64,000 nucleotides of DNA from CAJJDF01 sp965655625 (GCA_965655625.1 CBFHHA010000008.1:7769-71768), one strand, 5' to 3'; positions 53,298 through 63,611 are shown, counted from the stretch's first letter. A program made the numbers and translations. The notes: generated by a model from the sequence alone, not told the origin.

Positions 53298-54602
53298 ATG
53301 AACATTTTTGAAATAAACGGAGGTAAAAAATTAAGTGGAGAGTTAGTTCCACAAGGAGCAAAAAACGAAGCATTACAAGTATTGTGCGCTGTACTTCTTA
53401 CGCCAGAGAAAGTAATCATAGACAACGTACCAAATATTATTGATGTAAATAAATTGATCGATTTACTTTCCTCAATGGGAGTGAAAGTAGAAAAACTAGG
53501 TAACGAAAAATACTCTTTTCAGGCGAACGAAGTTGACGTAGATTACCTTATTTCCGAGGAATTTAAAGAAAAAGGATCCAGTTTGAGAGGATCTATCATG
53601 ATATTAGGACCACTTTTGGCAAGATTTGGAAAAGGCTACATGCCAAAACCAGGCGGAGACAAAATTGGAAGAAGAAGACTAGACACTCATTTTATTGGTT
53701 TCGAAAAATTGGGTGCAAATTTTCATTATGACAGCAAAAAATTCTTCTATGAAGTAAAAGCTGACAGACTGAAAGGAACTTACATGCACTTGGATGAAGC
53801 CTCGGTAACAGGAACGGCAAACATTGTAATGGCCGCAGCCTTGGCAGAGGGCACAACCACTATTTACAATGCGGCTTGCGAACCATACTTACAACAGTTG
53901 TGTAAAATGATCAATGCGATGGGAGGAAAAATCTCAGGTATAGGATCCAACATGATTGTGATAGAAGGAGTTGACGAACTAAGTGGATGCGAACATAGAA
54001 TCCTACCTGACATGATTGAGATAGGAAGTTTTATTGGGCTTGCAGCTATGACTGGATCTGAAATTACGATAAAAAACGTGTCGTATCCAGATTTGGGAAT
54101 AATTCCAGATACTTTCAGAAAATTAGGAATTAAGATTGAACTCAAGGGTGATGATTTGTTTATTCCATCTCAAGATCACTACGAAATTGAGTCCTACATT
54201 GACGGAAGCATCATGACAATTTCTGATGCACCTTGGCCAGGTTTCACTCCAGATTTATTGAGCATTATTTTAGTTGTCGCGACACAGGCGAGAGGAAGCG
54301 TGTTGATTCACCAAAAAATGTTTGAAAGCAGATTATTCTTTGTAGATAAATTGATAGACATGGGTGCGAAAATTATATTGTGCGACCCGCACAGAGCCAC
54401 AGTAATTGGCATTGACAAAGAATACCCATTAAGAGGAATTAGTATGAGCTCGCCAGATATTAGAGCAGGTGTCTCTTTGCTAATCGCAGCACTCTCGGCC
54501 GAAGGAAAAAGTCAAATCAGCAATATCTCACAAATAGATAGAGGATACCAAAACATAGACACACGACTCAAAAATATTGGAGCTGATATAACTAGGCTAT
54601 AA
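53298..54602 (+). CDS. murA: UDP-N-acetylglucosamine 1-carboxyvinyltransferase (MurA) with Asp at the fosfomycin-target position
   Basis: 434 residues. Catalyses the first committed step of peptidoglycan synthesis: transfer of enolpyruvate from PEP to UDP-GlcNAc in the cytoplasm. The conserved K22-N23 pair is in AKNEAL. In the active-site loop the residue usually Cys (GGCTIGAR in E. coli) is Asp here: GGDKIGRRR, D121. That substitution keeps activity but removes the cysteine alkylated by fosfomycin, as known in Mycobacterium and Chlamydia. It probably shares an operon with pcrA and DUF4290. Confidence 0.93.
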   Translation: MNIFEINGGKKLSGELVPQGAKNEALQVLCAVLLTPEKVIIDNVPNIIDVNKLIDLLSSMGVKVEKLGNEKYSFQANEVDVDYLISEEFKEKGSSLRGSIMILGPLLARFGKGYMPKPGGDKIGRRRLDTHFIGFEKLGANFHYDSKKFFYEVKADRLKGTYMHLDEASVTGTANIVMAAALAEGTTTIYNAACEPYLQQLCKMINAMGGKISGIGSNMIVIEGVDELSGCEHRILPDMIEIGSFIGLAAMTGSEITIKNVSYPDLGIIPDTFRKLGIKIELKGDDLFIPSQDHYEIESYIDGSIMTISDAPWPGFTPDLLSIILVVATQARGSVLIHQKMFESRLFFVDKLIDMGAKIILCDPHRATVIGIDKEYPLRGISMSSPDIRAGVSLLIAALSAEGKSQISNISQIDRGYQNIDTRLKNIGADITRL

Positions 54603-54658
54603 ACTGGCACTATTGTTGCTTCTTGAGGAAGCATAAACACTATGATTTAACACACATT

Positions 54659-55216
54659 ATGAAAAAAATATTATTTACACTAGCTCTTGTTGGCGCAGGA
54701 TTCGTTCTCTCTAGCTTTACCGAACACAAAGTTGCACGGAAAAGTAGTGTATTTGTAACAGATACCGGAATAGAAATTGGCGACTTAGCTCCAGAATTAG
54801 AGTTTAATAATCCAGATGGAAAATCAATTAAACTCTCCTCATTGAGAGGCAAGTATGTTTTGATTGATTTTTGGGCAAGCTGGTGCGGACCGTGTCGAAA
54901 AGAGAATCCCAATTTAGTAAATGCCTACGAAAAATATAAAAAGGCCACTTTTCACAAAGGGAAAGGCTTTGAAATTTACAGTGTGTCGTTAGATACAGAC
55001 AAGGCTAAATGGAATACTGCCATAGACAAGGACAACCTTTCGTGGAAGTTTCATGTAAGTGACTTGAAAGGATGGAACTCTGCGGCAGCAAGATTATACA
55101 AAATCAACTCTATTCCGCAAAGTTTCTTGCTAGACCCGAATGGAAAAATCATAGCTAAAAACTTACGAGGCATAAAACTACATACAACTTTAGATAAGTA
55201 TGTGAAGAAGTTTTAG
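54659..55216 (+). CDS. TlpA-like periplasmic thiol-disulfide oxidoreductase
   Basis: 185 residues from the ATG at 54659, which begins the signal peptide (MKKILFTLALVGAGFVL); an upstream in-frame ATG adds a charged leader and is less likely. The AhpC/TSA-thioredoxin fold has the CxxC motif FWASWCGPCRKEN, and the cis-Pro region is SIPQSFLLDPNGK. It should act as a reductase or isomerase in the periplasm. A terminator follows at 55238-55281, so it ends the murA run. Confidence 0.85.
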   Translation: MKKILFTLALVGAGFVLSSFTEHKVARKSSVFVTDTGIEIGDLAPELEFNNPDGKSIKLSSLRGKYVLIDFWASWCGPCRKENPNLVNAYEKYKKATFHKGKGFEIYSVSLDTDKAKWNTAIDKDNLSWKFHVSDLKGWNSAAARLYKINSIPQSFLLDPNGKIIAKNLRGIKLHTTLDKYVKKF

Positions 55217-55237
55217 GAATTAAATCGAACTACAAAA

Positions 55238-55281
55238 GCCTATTAATCTGTCAGGAAACTGCCAAATTAATAGGCATTTTT
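55238..55281 (+). terminator. Rho-independent terminator after the TlpA-like gene
   Basis: GCCTATTAAT and ATTAATAGGC pair around an 18-base loop and are followed by ATTTTT. It separates the murA run from the grpE-dnaJ operon. Confidence 0.7.
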
Positions 55282-55304
55282 AATTATTCTATGTCAGTTT
55301 GACT

Positions 55305-55312
55305 TAGATTTG
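55305..55312 (+). promoter_or_regulatory. -7 box of the grpE-dnaJ operon
   Basis: TAGATTTG is an exact match to the Bacteroidota TAnnTTTG element. The -33 box is only a T-run near 55277-55280. Transcription would start about 55319, after the first possible grpE ATG (55316), which favours the ATG at 55364 with AGAGGA upstream. Confidence 0.45.
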
Positions 55313-55363
55313 TAAATGGCAAAAAAATTGAATGTGTTCAAACGAAAAAATAAAAGAGGAAAC

Positions 55364-55924
55364 ATGAATAGTGAAAACGAATCAAGAGAAGAATTGAACG
55401 AAGAGAATATTGCGGAAGAGACCGTTCAAAACGAAGAAGGGACGACTGAGGAAACAACTCAAGAGTCCGAAAAAAGCGAATTGGAACTAGCCCAAGAAGC
55501 GGCAGCGGCAGCAAATGACAAATACTTAAGACTCTATTCGGAGTTTGACAATTTTAGAAGAAGAACTGCAAAAGAAAAGTTGGACATTATTAAGTCTGCC
55601 AGCGAAGACGTTATTAAGAATATGCTACCTATCGTAGACGATTTTCAGCGAGCGATGACGCACAACACCGAAGTGCAAGACCCAGAAAGTCTTAAACAGG
55701 GCTTTGAATTGATTTACAACAAATTACTAAAGTCTCTTGAAGCCAAAGGTCTTAAACCAATCGAAGCGGCAGGAGAAGTATTTAACGCAGACATACATGA
55801 AGCTATCACCAATATTCCTGCACCAAGTGAGGATATGAAAGGAAAAATAGTAGATGTGGTGGAACAAGGGTACTATTTGGGTGAAAAAATTATACGATTT
55901 CCCAAAGTAGTCGTGGGGCAGTAA
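55364..55924 (+). CDS. grpE: Nucleotide exchange factor GrpE
   Basis: 186 residues from the ATG at 55364, chosen because a good ribosome binding site (AGAGGAAAC) and a promoter just upstream fit it; an ATG at 55316 would add 16 basic residues. The acidic N-terminus is followed by the long coiled coil and the beta domain with NMLPIVDDFQRAM and FNADIHEAI. GrpE releases ADP from DnaK in protein folding. It precedes dnaJ by 27 bp in one operon. Confidence 0.9.
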   Translation: MNSENESREELNEENIAEETVQNEEGTTEETTQESEKSELELAQEAAAAANDKYLRLYSEFDNFRRRTAKEKLDIIKSASEDVIKNMLPIVDDFQRAMTHNTEVQDPESLKQGFELIYNKLLKSLEAKGLKPIEAAGEVFNADIHEAITNIPAPSEDMKGKIVDVVEQGYYLGEKIIRFPKVVVGQ

Positions 55925-55951
55925 GTCTCGAACAAAACAAAACAACAAAAC

Positions 55952-57076
55952 ATGTCGAAAAGAGATTATTACGAAGTATTAGGAGTAAGTAAAAATGCGG
56001 ATGCTAGCGAGATAAAGAAAGCCTACCGAAAACTTGCAATTAAATTTCATCCAGATAAGAACCCAGACAATCCAGATGCCGAAGTAAAATTTAAAGAAGC
56101 TGCAGAAGCCTACGAAATACTGAGCAATCCAGAAAAAAAACAACGTTATGATCAATTTGGACATGCCGGTGTTGATGGAAGCGCTGGTGGTGGTGGATTT
56201 GGCGGTGGCGGCATGAATATGGATGACATATTTAGTCAATTTGGAGATATTTTTGGGGGCGGAGGCGGAGGCTTCGGTGGTGGTTTTGGAAGAAGCCAAG
56301 GAAGAAGAACTGTTAAAGGAACCAATTTGAGAGTAAGGCTTAACCTTACGCTAGAAGAAATAGCCAACGGAGTAGAAAAAAAGATTAAAGTAAACAAACT
56401 AGTTCAAGCTGAAGGGGTAGAATACAAAACATGCTCTACTTGCAAAGGTCAAGGTCAAGTAACGCGTGTTGTAAATAGCTTCCTTGGGCAGATGCAAACA
56501 GCTAGTACTTGCCCTACTTGTAATGGTTCTGGGCAATCTATTGGTAAGAAACCAGCAGGAAGTGACCAAAACGGAATGGTGAGAAAAGAGGTGGTAATTC
56601 CAATAGAAATTCCTGCAGGAGTAGAAGACGGAATGCAACTGAACGTGAGAGGCAAAGGAAATGATGCGCCAGGAAATGGCGTAGCCGGTGATCTTCTTGT
56701 GGTAATATCAGAAGTAGAACACGAAACATTAAAAAGAGAAGGCCAAAACTTACACTACGACTTGTACTTGAATTTTGCTGATGTAGCGATGGGAACTTCA
56801 GTAGAAATCCCAGCAGTTGGTGGGTCGGTTAAATTTAAAATTACCCCGGGGACTCAAAGTGGTAAAACATTGAGATTAAAAGGAAAAGGACTTCCTTCGG
56901 TAAACTCATACGGAAAAGGAGATATATTGGTGCACGTGAATGTATGGACGCCTCAAACTCTCACTAAAGAGGAAAAGAAAGCATTGGAAGTTCTGCAAAA
57001 ATCTGAAAACTTTGCCCCTAACCCAACCAGTAAGGACAAAGGTTTTTTTGACAGAGTGAAAGATGTATTTAGTTAA
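55952..57076 (+). CDS. dnaJ: Chaperone DnaJ with two zinc-finger repeats
   Basis: 374 residues. The J domain (about 1-70) holds HPD in KFHPDKN. A Gly/Phe-rich region follows. The zinc-binding region has only two CxxCxGxG repeats (CSTCKGQG and CPTCNGSG) instead of the four usual in class I DnaJ, apparently the middle two. The C-terminal substrate domains are complete. DnaJ stimulates DnaK ATPase and delivers clients. Confidence 0.93.
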   Translation: MSKRDYYEVLGVSKNADASEIKKAYRKLAIKFHPDKNPDNPDAEVKFKEAAEAYEILSNPEKKQRYDQFGHAGVDGSAGGGGFGGGGMNMDDIFSQFGDIFGGGGGGFGGGFGRSQGRRTVKGTNLRVRLNLTLEEIANGVEKKIKVNKLVQAEGVEYKTCSTCKGQGQVTRVVNSFLGQMQTASTCPTCNGSGQSIGKKPAGSDQNGMVRKEVVIPIEIPAGVEDGMQLNVRGKGNDAPGNGVAGDLLVVISEVEHETLKREGQNLHYDLYLNFADVAMGTSVEIPAVGGSVKFKITPGTQSGKTLRLKGKGLPSVNSYGKGDILVHVNVWTPQTLTKEEKKALEVLQKSENFAPNPTSKDKGFFDRVKDVFS

Positions 57077-57100
57077 ACTAAAAAGAACTATCGCCTAATT

Positions 57101-57140
57101 ATTTTGGCCGGATTTACACAAGTAGATTCGGCTATTTTTT
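57101..57140 (+). terminator. Probable terminator after dnaJ
   Basis: TGGCCGGAT and ATTCGGCTA pair with two G-U pairs around a loop of about 11 bases, followed by a run of eight T. It lies between convergent dnaJ and tsaD. Confidence 0.55.
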
Positions 57141-58169
57141 TTATATTTTCATCCTTGGATTAGCGGTTACCTCCTGCCCTACAAACTCTTTATTCAAAAA
57201 ATGATAATACCCCGCAATGGCAATCATTCCGGCATTATCTGTACAGTATTGAAATTCGGGAATAAATACATCCCACCTCTTTTTCTCTCCTAATTTTTTC
57301 AATTCAGTTCGCAAATGACTGTTGGCCGATACACCTCCAGCTATCGCTACTTGATTTATATTCATGTCATCAGCCACTTTTTTTAGCTTCGAAAAAAGTG
57401 TTTTTACTATTGTATCCTGTATGGAAGCGCAAATATCTGCTTTGTTTTTCTCCACAAAATTAGGGTCATCTCTTTCACAGTTTCTAATAAAGTTCAAAAA
57501 CTGAGTTTTCAGTCCGCTAAAACTGTAATTGTACTGGGTAGTTCGAGGATGGGTAAAGTGAAATCGAGTGGAATCACCTTCTTTGGCATACTTATCAATT
57601 AAAGGGCCTCCCGGGTAAGGAAAGTGGAGAACTTTTGCCATTTTATCAAAGGCTTCGCCCGCTGCATCATCTAGGGTTTCTCCGAGCACTTCCATCTTAA
57701 AATAATCTGTTACCTTAACTAGCTGAGTGTGGCCACCACTAACTGTTAGACAAATAAAAGGAAACTTCGGCAATTTCCTTTTTTCTTTTGGTTTCTGAAT
57801 AAAGTGAGCCAACACGTGACCTTGCATATGATTTACCTGAATAAGCGGAATATCTAGGCTCAATGCCAATGACTTGGCGAAAGAAACGCCAACAAGCAAA
57901 GCTCCCATGAGACCTGGACCAGCAGTAAACGAAATTCCTGTCAATTCCTCTTTTGTAACTCCTGCCTCTTTGAGCGCGGCTTCCACAACCGGAATAATAT
58001 TTTGCTGATGAGCGCGAGAAGCCAATTCGGGAACAACTCCTCCATACTGCTCATGTATTGATTGACGCGCAATAAGATTGGACAAAATTCGCCCGTCCTT
58101 AATTACCGCTGCAGAAGTATCATCGCATGAAGATTCTATGCCCAGTATTATTCCTTTTTTATCACTCAT
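57141..58169 (-). CDS. tsaD: tRNA threonylcarbamoyladenosine (t6A) synthase subunit TsaD
   Basis: 342 residues from the ATG at 58169 (MSDKKGIILGIESSCDDT); a longer reading from 58232 would add 21 residues unlike the family. The conserved metal-binding histidines are in HMQGHVLAHF, and VSGGHTQL and YPGGPLIDKYA are the usual family motifs. It transfers the threonylcarbamoyl group to A37 of tRNAs reading ANN codons, with TsaB and TsaE. It is divergent from the TamB-like gene. Confidence 0.93.
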   Translation of the reverse strand: MSDKKGIILGIESSCDDTSAAVIKDGRILSNLIARQSIHEQYGGVVPELASRAHQQNIIPVVEAALKEAGVTKEELTGISFTAGPGLMGALLVGVSFAKSLALSLDIPLIQVNHMQGHVLAHFIQKPKEKRKLPKFPFICLTVSGGHTQLVKVTDYFKMEVLGETLDDAAGEAFDKMAKVLHFPYPGGPLIDKYAKEGDSTRFHFTHPRTTQYNYSFSGLKTQFLNFIRNCERDDPNFVEKNKADICASIQDTIVKTLFSKLKKVADDMNINQVAIAGGVSANSHLRTELKKLGEKKRWDVFIPEFQYCTDNAGMIAIAGYYHFLNKEFVGQEVTANPRMKI

Positions 58170-58322
58170 TCTATTCGGTATTAACTTTCCTCTATCAGTA
58201 AGTATCGTACAATCCTTCCCGGAAACGATCAAAATTAATTAATTTAGCTAACTTATACCTTGAAAGGCTTAATTTTTGTAGAAACCTAGTAAACTCGCTT
58301 CATCAATAACAAACTAAAAATA

Positions 58323-61300
58323 TTGGGTCATCTGTGTCTATTTCTTCTCGAAATTGCATTGATTTTGACGTTGCTTTGTTTTATGGCCGTTCGATTTAAT
58401 ACTGTGCAAACAAGTTTAGCGAAATATGCCACTGAAAGACTTTCTAAAGACCTAAAAACCAAAATACACATTGGCAAAGTATCCATAACTCCCATCAAAT
58501 CGATTGAATTGTTGGATTTCTATGTGCTCGATGAAGAAAATGACACAGTGATAAAAACACAGAGCATATCAATTCAAGCCAAAAACATTAACCTTAAGAA
58601 AAACAAAATTGATATTACTTCCTTAAAATTAAACGAAGCGGATATTCAATTAATAAAAAGAAAGGGCAAAAATGGGTTTAGTTTTCAATTCATTTTGGAT
58701 TATTTTGATTCAGACAAAGAAACTAATTCCAGTTCCAATAATTTACTTATTGGAGTGCAATCAATTGAGCTAACCAATAGCCGTTTTCGTTTCATAGATT
58801 ATAGAACCTCAGCCTCTTATTATGGGATGGATTTTGCCGATTTAGACGCAAAACCTATCAACTTCACCTTTTCGGGCTTCCGAAACGAGGGTAGCAACAT
58901 CAAAGTAACAATTGAACATCTATCTACCGTTGAAAAAAGCAACTTTGATTTAAGAAATTTAACTGGAGAAGTAGAAATTGACTCAAACTTTGTGCACATA
59001 AATAATCTAGAGATTACAACACCCAACTCACACGTATCCACAGAGTTTTTTAGATTTGAATTTGATAAACCCTCCTACTTCGAGGACGACTTTGAAAACA
59101 AAGTCACGATGAAAACGAATTTTACAAAAACCAGCTTGAACTTATCTGACTTGGCTTATTTCACTTCTTTTTTTGAGGGAATTGACCGAGTGGTAGACTT
59201 ATCTGGCGAGTTTGATGGAACGGTGGCAGATTTTAAAACCAGAAATCTGGAATTGCAACTGGACAAGCATACAAAATTCAGAGGAAACCTGGCAATGAAA
59301 GGATTACCCGATACCGAAAACACCACCTTCAGCGTACTTATTAGGGAATTAAAATCAACCGAACAAGAGCTAAACAAGATAGACATCCCTCCTTTTGACA
59401 AAAAACAAAAATTACAATTGCCCACCGAAATACAAGGGATTGGTAGCGTAAGTCTTTCAGGAACTATGTCCGGAAAATTTGATGACTTTGTAAGTGACCT
59501 GGCTGTCTCTACGTCTCAAGGTAAAATAATGGTGGATGCGCGCTATTGGAACAAAAACCAAACAGATTACCTGAAAGGAAGCATACTTGCCGACAGGTTG
59601 AATTTAGGCGTATTTGCCAACAATCCAGATCTTGCCGAAGTGGATGCAAATTTTGAGACAGAACTAGCTTGGAATGCTAAAACGGGTATCAACCTTCTGG
59701 CAAAAGGAGAACTCCCTCAGTTTACCTACAAGGGTCATTCATACAAAAACATCAAAGTGGACGGGGCCTTCACCGAGAAATCTTTTGATGGAAAAGCGTC
59801 AATCAAAGATGCATATGGAGAAGTCCTCTTTTTGGGATTCATAGACTTTGAATCACAAACTCCAGCATTTGATTTTCAATCGAAAGTGGTAAAAATGAAT
59901 TTGAGTAAACTCAATATTTTGAATGACTCGAATCAACACATCGTGTCAGGAGAAATTAGTTTAAAAGGGAATGGATCTTCGATTGATAATTCAACAGGGA
60001 TTGCCAAAATCACTGATCTTGTTTATCAGCAAAATGAACAAACCTACCAAAACAAGGAAATAAAAGTAACTTCTTCTAAGAAAGGAGACAATCAGCATCT
60101 AAATCTCCTATCAGATATAGCAGATGGCTCAATGAATGGCGAGTTTACCTTGTCGCAATTAAGTATTATCGCAGACATCATTGGACAACAAGTGGTACCA
60201 GTTCTGTATAGCTCAAAAGATACTATCAAGCTTTCCAACCAGTCGTTTGATTTCGATTTACAAATCAAAGATTATTCACCAATTCAAGATTTGTTCACTC
60301 CTGAATTGGCTATTGCTCCTTACACAAAAGCAATTGGAAGTTTCGATTCTTCTTCCGAAAAATTCAAGTTATCTCTAAGTTCGGATTCCATTTCATTTCT
60401 TTCCAATTCTTTTGTAGGAATCGAGGGAACCCTAGCCAAACCGACAGATATACTTGACCTAGCTATTGATGTTTCAACATTCAAAGCGGGAAATGACTTT
60501 TCACTAGAAAATTTGGAAATAACTTCATTGATTCAGGAAAATCAAATTTCTCCAACCCTCAAATGGAAATCAGTTGACGGTGAGAGTTACGGAAAAATTC
60601 AAGGAGATGGTTATTGGTACACCGAAGATTATTTCGATTTATTAATTCTTCCGTCCTCTTTTCATTTTAAAGAGAGAGATTGGAAAATAAAAGAAGACGC
60701 TTCATTAATTGTTGATTCTTCTAACTTCAATTTCAATGGCTTGGTTGTCACAAACAACCTCAACGAAAGTGTTTCGGTAATGGGCAATATTTCTGAAAAC
60801 CCAAAAGACGTGCTAAAAATTTACCTTGATAATTTTAATGTAAAATACCTAAATCCATTTATTGGAACGGCAACCACTAAGTACAAAGGAAACATAAACG
60901 GAAGTGCCTGCATCAGTAATGTCTATGAAAGTGTGGAGATTGTATCTGATTTTTTTATCGACTCTCTTCAAGTAAACAAAGAATTAATAGGCGACTTGGT
61001 GTTTAACACTGATTGGATTGAGGAATCCAAGGGAATGAACATAAAAGGAGAATTGTTGAGAAATGAAGAAAATACTTTCGATTTCATGGGGTACTTCTAT
61101 CCTTTTAGAAAAACAAACTCGCTTGACTTTCATTGCATCTTACAGAATACAAACTTAGCATTTCTCAATCCATATTTGGATGATCAAGGAATTTCTGAAA
61201 TAAATGGAAAAGCCAAAGGAAAAGTTTCTGTAACGGGCGAACCTAATCGTCCGCTACTCCAAGGAGAAATTTCTTTGTTACGAACAGGTTTCAACGTAGA

Positions 61301-62819
61301 TTACCTGAATACCCATTATGACTTTTCGGGTCTTATGATTATTGAAAACAATGACATCTACACCGACAATATTATCGAAATAAGAGATGAAGAAAACAAC
61401 TTAGCTTATTTTAATGGCGCCATCATTCATGATAATTTTAGAGATTTCAACTTCAATGTTTTTATAGAGATTCCCACTTCTGTGTATAGGAAAGGAACCC
61501 AAACGGAACTCATGTCTTTTGAAGGTTCCAAAAAAGCAAACAATAAATTTATTGGCCTAAACACCAACATGGAATTGAATAATGATTTTTACGGAAAGGT
61601 CTATGCCACAGGAGGAATTAACATAGAAGGATATCAGGAAGAAATTGACATTACGGTAACTGCAAAAACAGAAAAAGGAACCAATTTCACACTTCCACTT
61701 TACGGAAGCTCTGAGGTGACCACAGCTGATTTTGTTGTTTTTAATACAAAAGATTCTATTACCAATGAGGAAGAAATAGTGAATCTCGAGGGAATAAATT
61801 TAGATATTAATGTAGAAGTAACTCCCGAAGCCAATCTTCAGTTGATATTTGATGAAGTGTACGGTGATATCATCTCGGGAACTGGATACGGAAATTTATC
61901 GATGACCGTGGATAAACAAGACCAGTTTAACATGACTGGGAAATACACAATAGAGCAGGGTGATTATTTATTTACACTTGGTTTAGAGCGATTTGAAAAC
62001 CTCATTAATAAAAAATTTGATATTGCCAACGGCAGCACCATCAATTGGTATGGAGATCCGTACAATGCAGACATAGACATCAACGCTATCTACAAACTGA
62101 AAGCACCGATGTATGAAATTATGCCGCAACTAACCAATAATATTAATAAATACAAAACTAGATCTGATATCGAAGTGGTGATGAAACTGACAGAGAACTT
62201 GATGACTCCTAACATTGATTTCTTTATCGAAGTGCCTCGAGCAGATGAAACCGAACGTGCCGTGATCGCTAACCTCATGCAAACCAAGCAAGAACTGAAC
62301 AAACAAGTATTTGCCCTGCTTCTTCTTAATCGATTTTTACCTTCTCAAAACTCCAACAACCAAAACGGACTAGAAACCACTGGAGCGGTGGGAACTACCG
62401 CCTCCGAACTTCTCTCGAACCAATTGAGTAATTGGATGTCGAAACTGAGCAACAACGTGGATGTAGGATTTAATTATCGACCCGGAGATGACATCACGAG
62501 CGATGAAATTGCAGTGGCTCTTTCTACCGAATTATTGAACGAACGGCTGGTCATAAGTTCAAATTTTGGAGTTGCTCAAGGAAATGAAATCAATCAAAAC
62601 GAAAATGCCTTGATAGGAGATGTAAATGTGGAATACAAACTAAATGAAGATGGTACTTTTCGAGTAAGGGTATTTACTAGAACGAATGACTACGACATTA
62701 CCAATGCCAACCAAGCCCAAACTACTAGTGGGCTAGGTGTGTATTACAAAAAAGAGTTTAATACTTGGAAAGAGTTTATTACAAGAAAAAGGAAATTGAA
62801 ACAAAGAGAATCAAAATAA
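58323..62819 (+). CDS. TamB/AsmA-like translocation and assembly module protein
   Basis: 1498 residues. An N-terminal membrane anchor (about 1-22, LFLLEIALILTLLCFMAVRF) is followed by AsmA-like beta repeats and a C-terminal DUF490/TamB domain (about 1150-1480, with YTIEQGDYLFTLGLERF). The start is a TTG at 58323; the frame is open a little further upstream without an ATG, and the first internal ATG would remove the anchor. TamB proteins bridge inner and outer membranes and help insert outer-membrane proteins or move lipids. Confidence 0.85.
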   Translation: MGHLCLFLLEIALILTLLCFMAVRFNTVQTSLAKYATERLSKDLKTKIHIGKVSITPIKSIELLDFYVLDEENDTVIKTQSISIQAKNINLKKNKIDITSLKLNEADIQLIKRKGKNGFSFQFILDYFDSDKETNSSSNNLLIGVQSIELTNSRFRFIDYRTSASYYGMDFADLDAKPINFTFSGFRNEGSNIKVTIEHLSTVEKSNFDLRNLTGEVEIDSNFVHINNLEITTPNSHVSTEFFRFEFDKPSYFEDDFENKVTMKTNFTKTSLNLSDLAYFTSFFEGIDRVVDLSGEFDGTVADFKTRNLELQLDKHTKFRGNLAMKGLPDTENTTFSVLIRELKSTEQELNKIDIPPFDKKQKLQLPTEIQGIGSVSLSGTMSGKFDDFVSDLAVSTSQGKIMVDARYWNKNQTDYLKGSILADRLNLGVFANNPDLAEVDANFETELAWNAKTGINLLAKGELPQFTYKGHSYKNIKVDGAFTEKSFDGKASIKDAYGEVLFLGFIDFESQTPAFDFQSKVVKMNLSKLNILNDSNQHIVSGEISLKGNGSSIDNSTGIAKITDLVYQQNEQTYQNKEIKVTSSKKGDNQHLNLLSDIADGSMNGEFTLSQLSIIADIIGQQVVPVLYSSKDTIKLSNQSFDFDLQIKDYSPIQDLFTPELAIAPYTKAIGSFDSSSEKFKLSLSSDSISFLSNSFVGIEGTLAKPTDILDLAIDVSTFKAGNDFSLENLEITSLIQENQISPTLKWKSVDGESYGKIQGDGYWYTEDYFDLLILPSSFHFKERDWKIKEDASLIVDSSNFNFNGLVVTNNLNESVSVMGNISENPKDVLKIYLDNFNVKYLNPFIGTATTKYKGNINGSACISNVYESVEIVSDFFIDSLQVNKELIGDLVFNTDWIEESKGMNIKGELLRNEENTFDFMGYFYPFRKTNSLDFHCILQNTNLAFLNPYLDDQGISEINGKAKGKVSVTGEPNRPLLQGEISLLRTGFNVDYLNTHYDFSGLMIIENNDIYTDNIIEIRDEENNLAYFNGAIIHDNFRDFNFNVFIEIPTSVYRKGTQTELMSFEGSKKANNKFIGLNTNMELNNDFYGKVYATGGINIEGYQEEIDITVTAKTEKGTNFTLPLYGSSEVTTADFVVFNTKDSITNEEEIVNLEGINLDINVEVTPEANLQLIFDEVYGDIISGTGYGNLSMTVDKQDQFNMTGKYTIEQGDYLFTLGLERFENLINKKFDIANGSTINWYGDPYNADIDINAIYKLKAPMYEIMPQLTNNINKYKTRSDIEVVMKLTENLMTPNIDFFIEVPRADETERAVIANLMQTKQELNKQVFALLLLNRFLPSQNSNNQNGLETTGAVGTTASELLSNQLSNWMSKLSNNVDVGFNYRPGDDITSDEIAVALSTELLNERLVISSNFGVAQGNEINQNENALIGDVNVEYKLNEDGTFRVRVFTRTNDYDITNANQAQTTSGLGVYYKKEFNTWKEFITRKRKLKQRESK

Positions 62820-62861
62820 ACATGTTGTTTTCGAAATATATTTCTCACTTTACACTCAAAA

Positions 62862-63611
62862 TCACTTATTTTTAGCTCTGATTGCCTCGTACATCACAAT
62901 ACCTGCAGCTACAGCTACATTCATGGAAGAAATTTCACCAGTCATAGGGATTTTACCAATAAACTGAGATCTGTTTATCAATTCGTTTGAGATTCCTGTT
63001 TCTTCATTCCCCATTAAAATACCTATGGGTCCTTCGTAGGGATAATCGTAAATAGAGTTGTCGGTTTTTTCTGTACAAGCAACAATGTTTATGCCTGACT
63101 CTACCATGTAATCAATAGTTTTCTTAAGAGAATCTACTCTACAAACGGGCACTGTCATTAATGCTCCAGCGGATGTTTTTACCGCATCAGAGGTTACGGT
63201 TGCTCCACCTTTAGCAGGAATAATTACTCCGTTAAAACCTAAACATTCTGCTGTTCGGGCAATTGCCCCAAAATTTCTTACATCGGTTACCCCATCCAAA
63301 ATAACAAATTTAGGCTCCTTCCCCTCTTCATACAGCCGTGGAATTAAATCTTCTACTTGGTGATAAGTAACGGGAGAAACAAAAGCGATAACGCCTTGGT
63401 GGTTTTTTCTTGTAATGGAGTTAAGTTTTTGAATCGGAACCAATTGTAGGTTCACCATCGAGTGCTTTAATAATCCTCTCAACTCATGAAACGTGTTTCC
63501 TTGAAGACCTTTTTGAATTAAAATTTTATTTATTTCTTGACCACTTTTTATTGCTTCCATTACTGGATGAAGACCAAAAATCACGTCTTTGCTTAGTTTC
63601 TTTTCGTACAC
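62862..63611 (-). CDS. rlmB: 23S rRNA (guanosine-2'-O-)-methyltransferase, SpoU family
   Basis: 249 residues. The N-terminal substrate-binding part begins DVIFGLHPVMEAIKSG. The SPOUT catalytic domain has DGVTDVRNFGAIARTAECLG, ILMGNEETGIS and IPMTGEISSMNVAVAAGI, the three family motifs. It methylates G2251 of 23S rRNA in the RlmB group; RlmB versus another SpoU member is inferred from overall similarity. It starts 2 bp after the GWxTD gene. Confidence 0.88.
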   Translation of the reverse strand: MYEKKLSKDVIFGLHPVMEAIKSGQEINKILIQKGLQGNTFHELRGLLKHSMVNLQLVPIQKLNSITRKNHQGVIAFVSPVTYHQVEDLIPRLYEEGKEPKFVILDGVTDVRNFGAIARTAECLGFNGVIIPAKGGATVTSDAVKTSAGALMTVPVCRVDSLKKTIDYMVESGINIVACTEKTDNSIYDYPYEGPIGILMGNEETGISNELINRSQFIGKIPMTGEISSMNVAVAAGIVMYEAIRAKNK

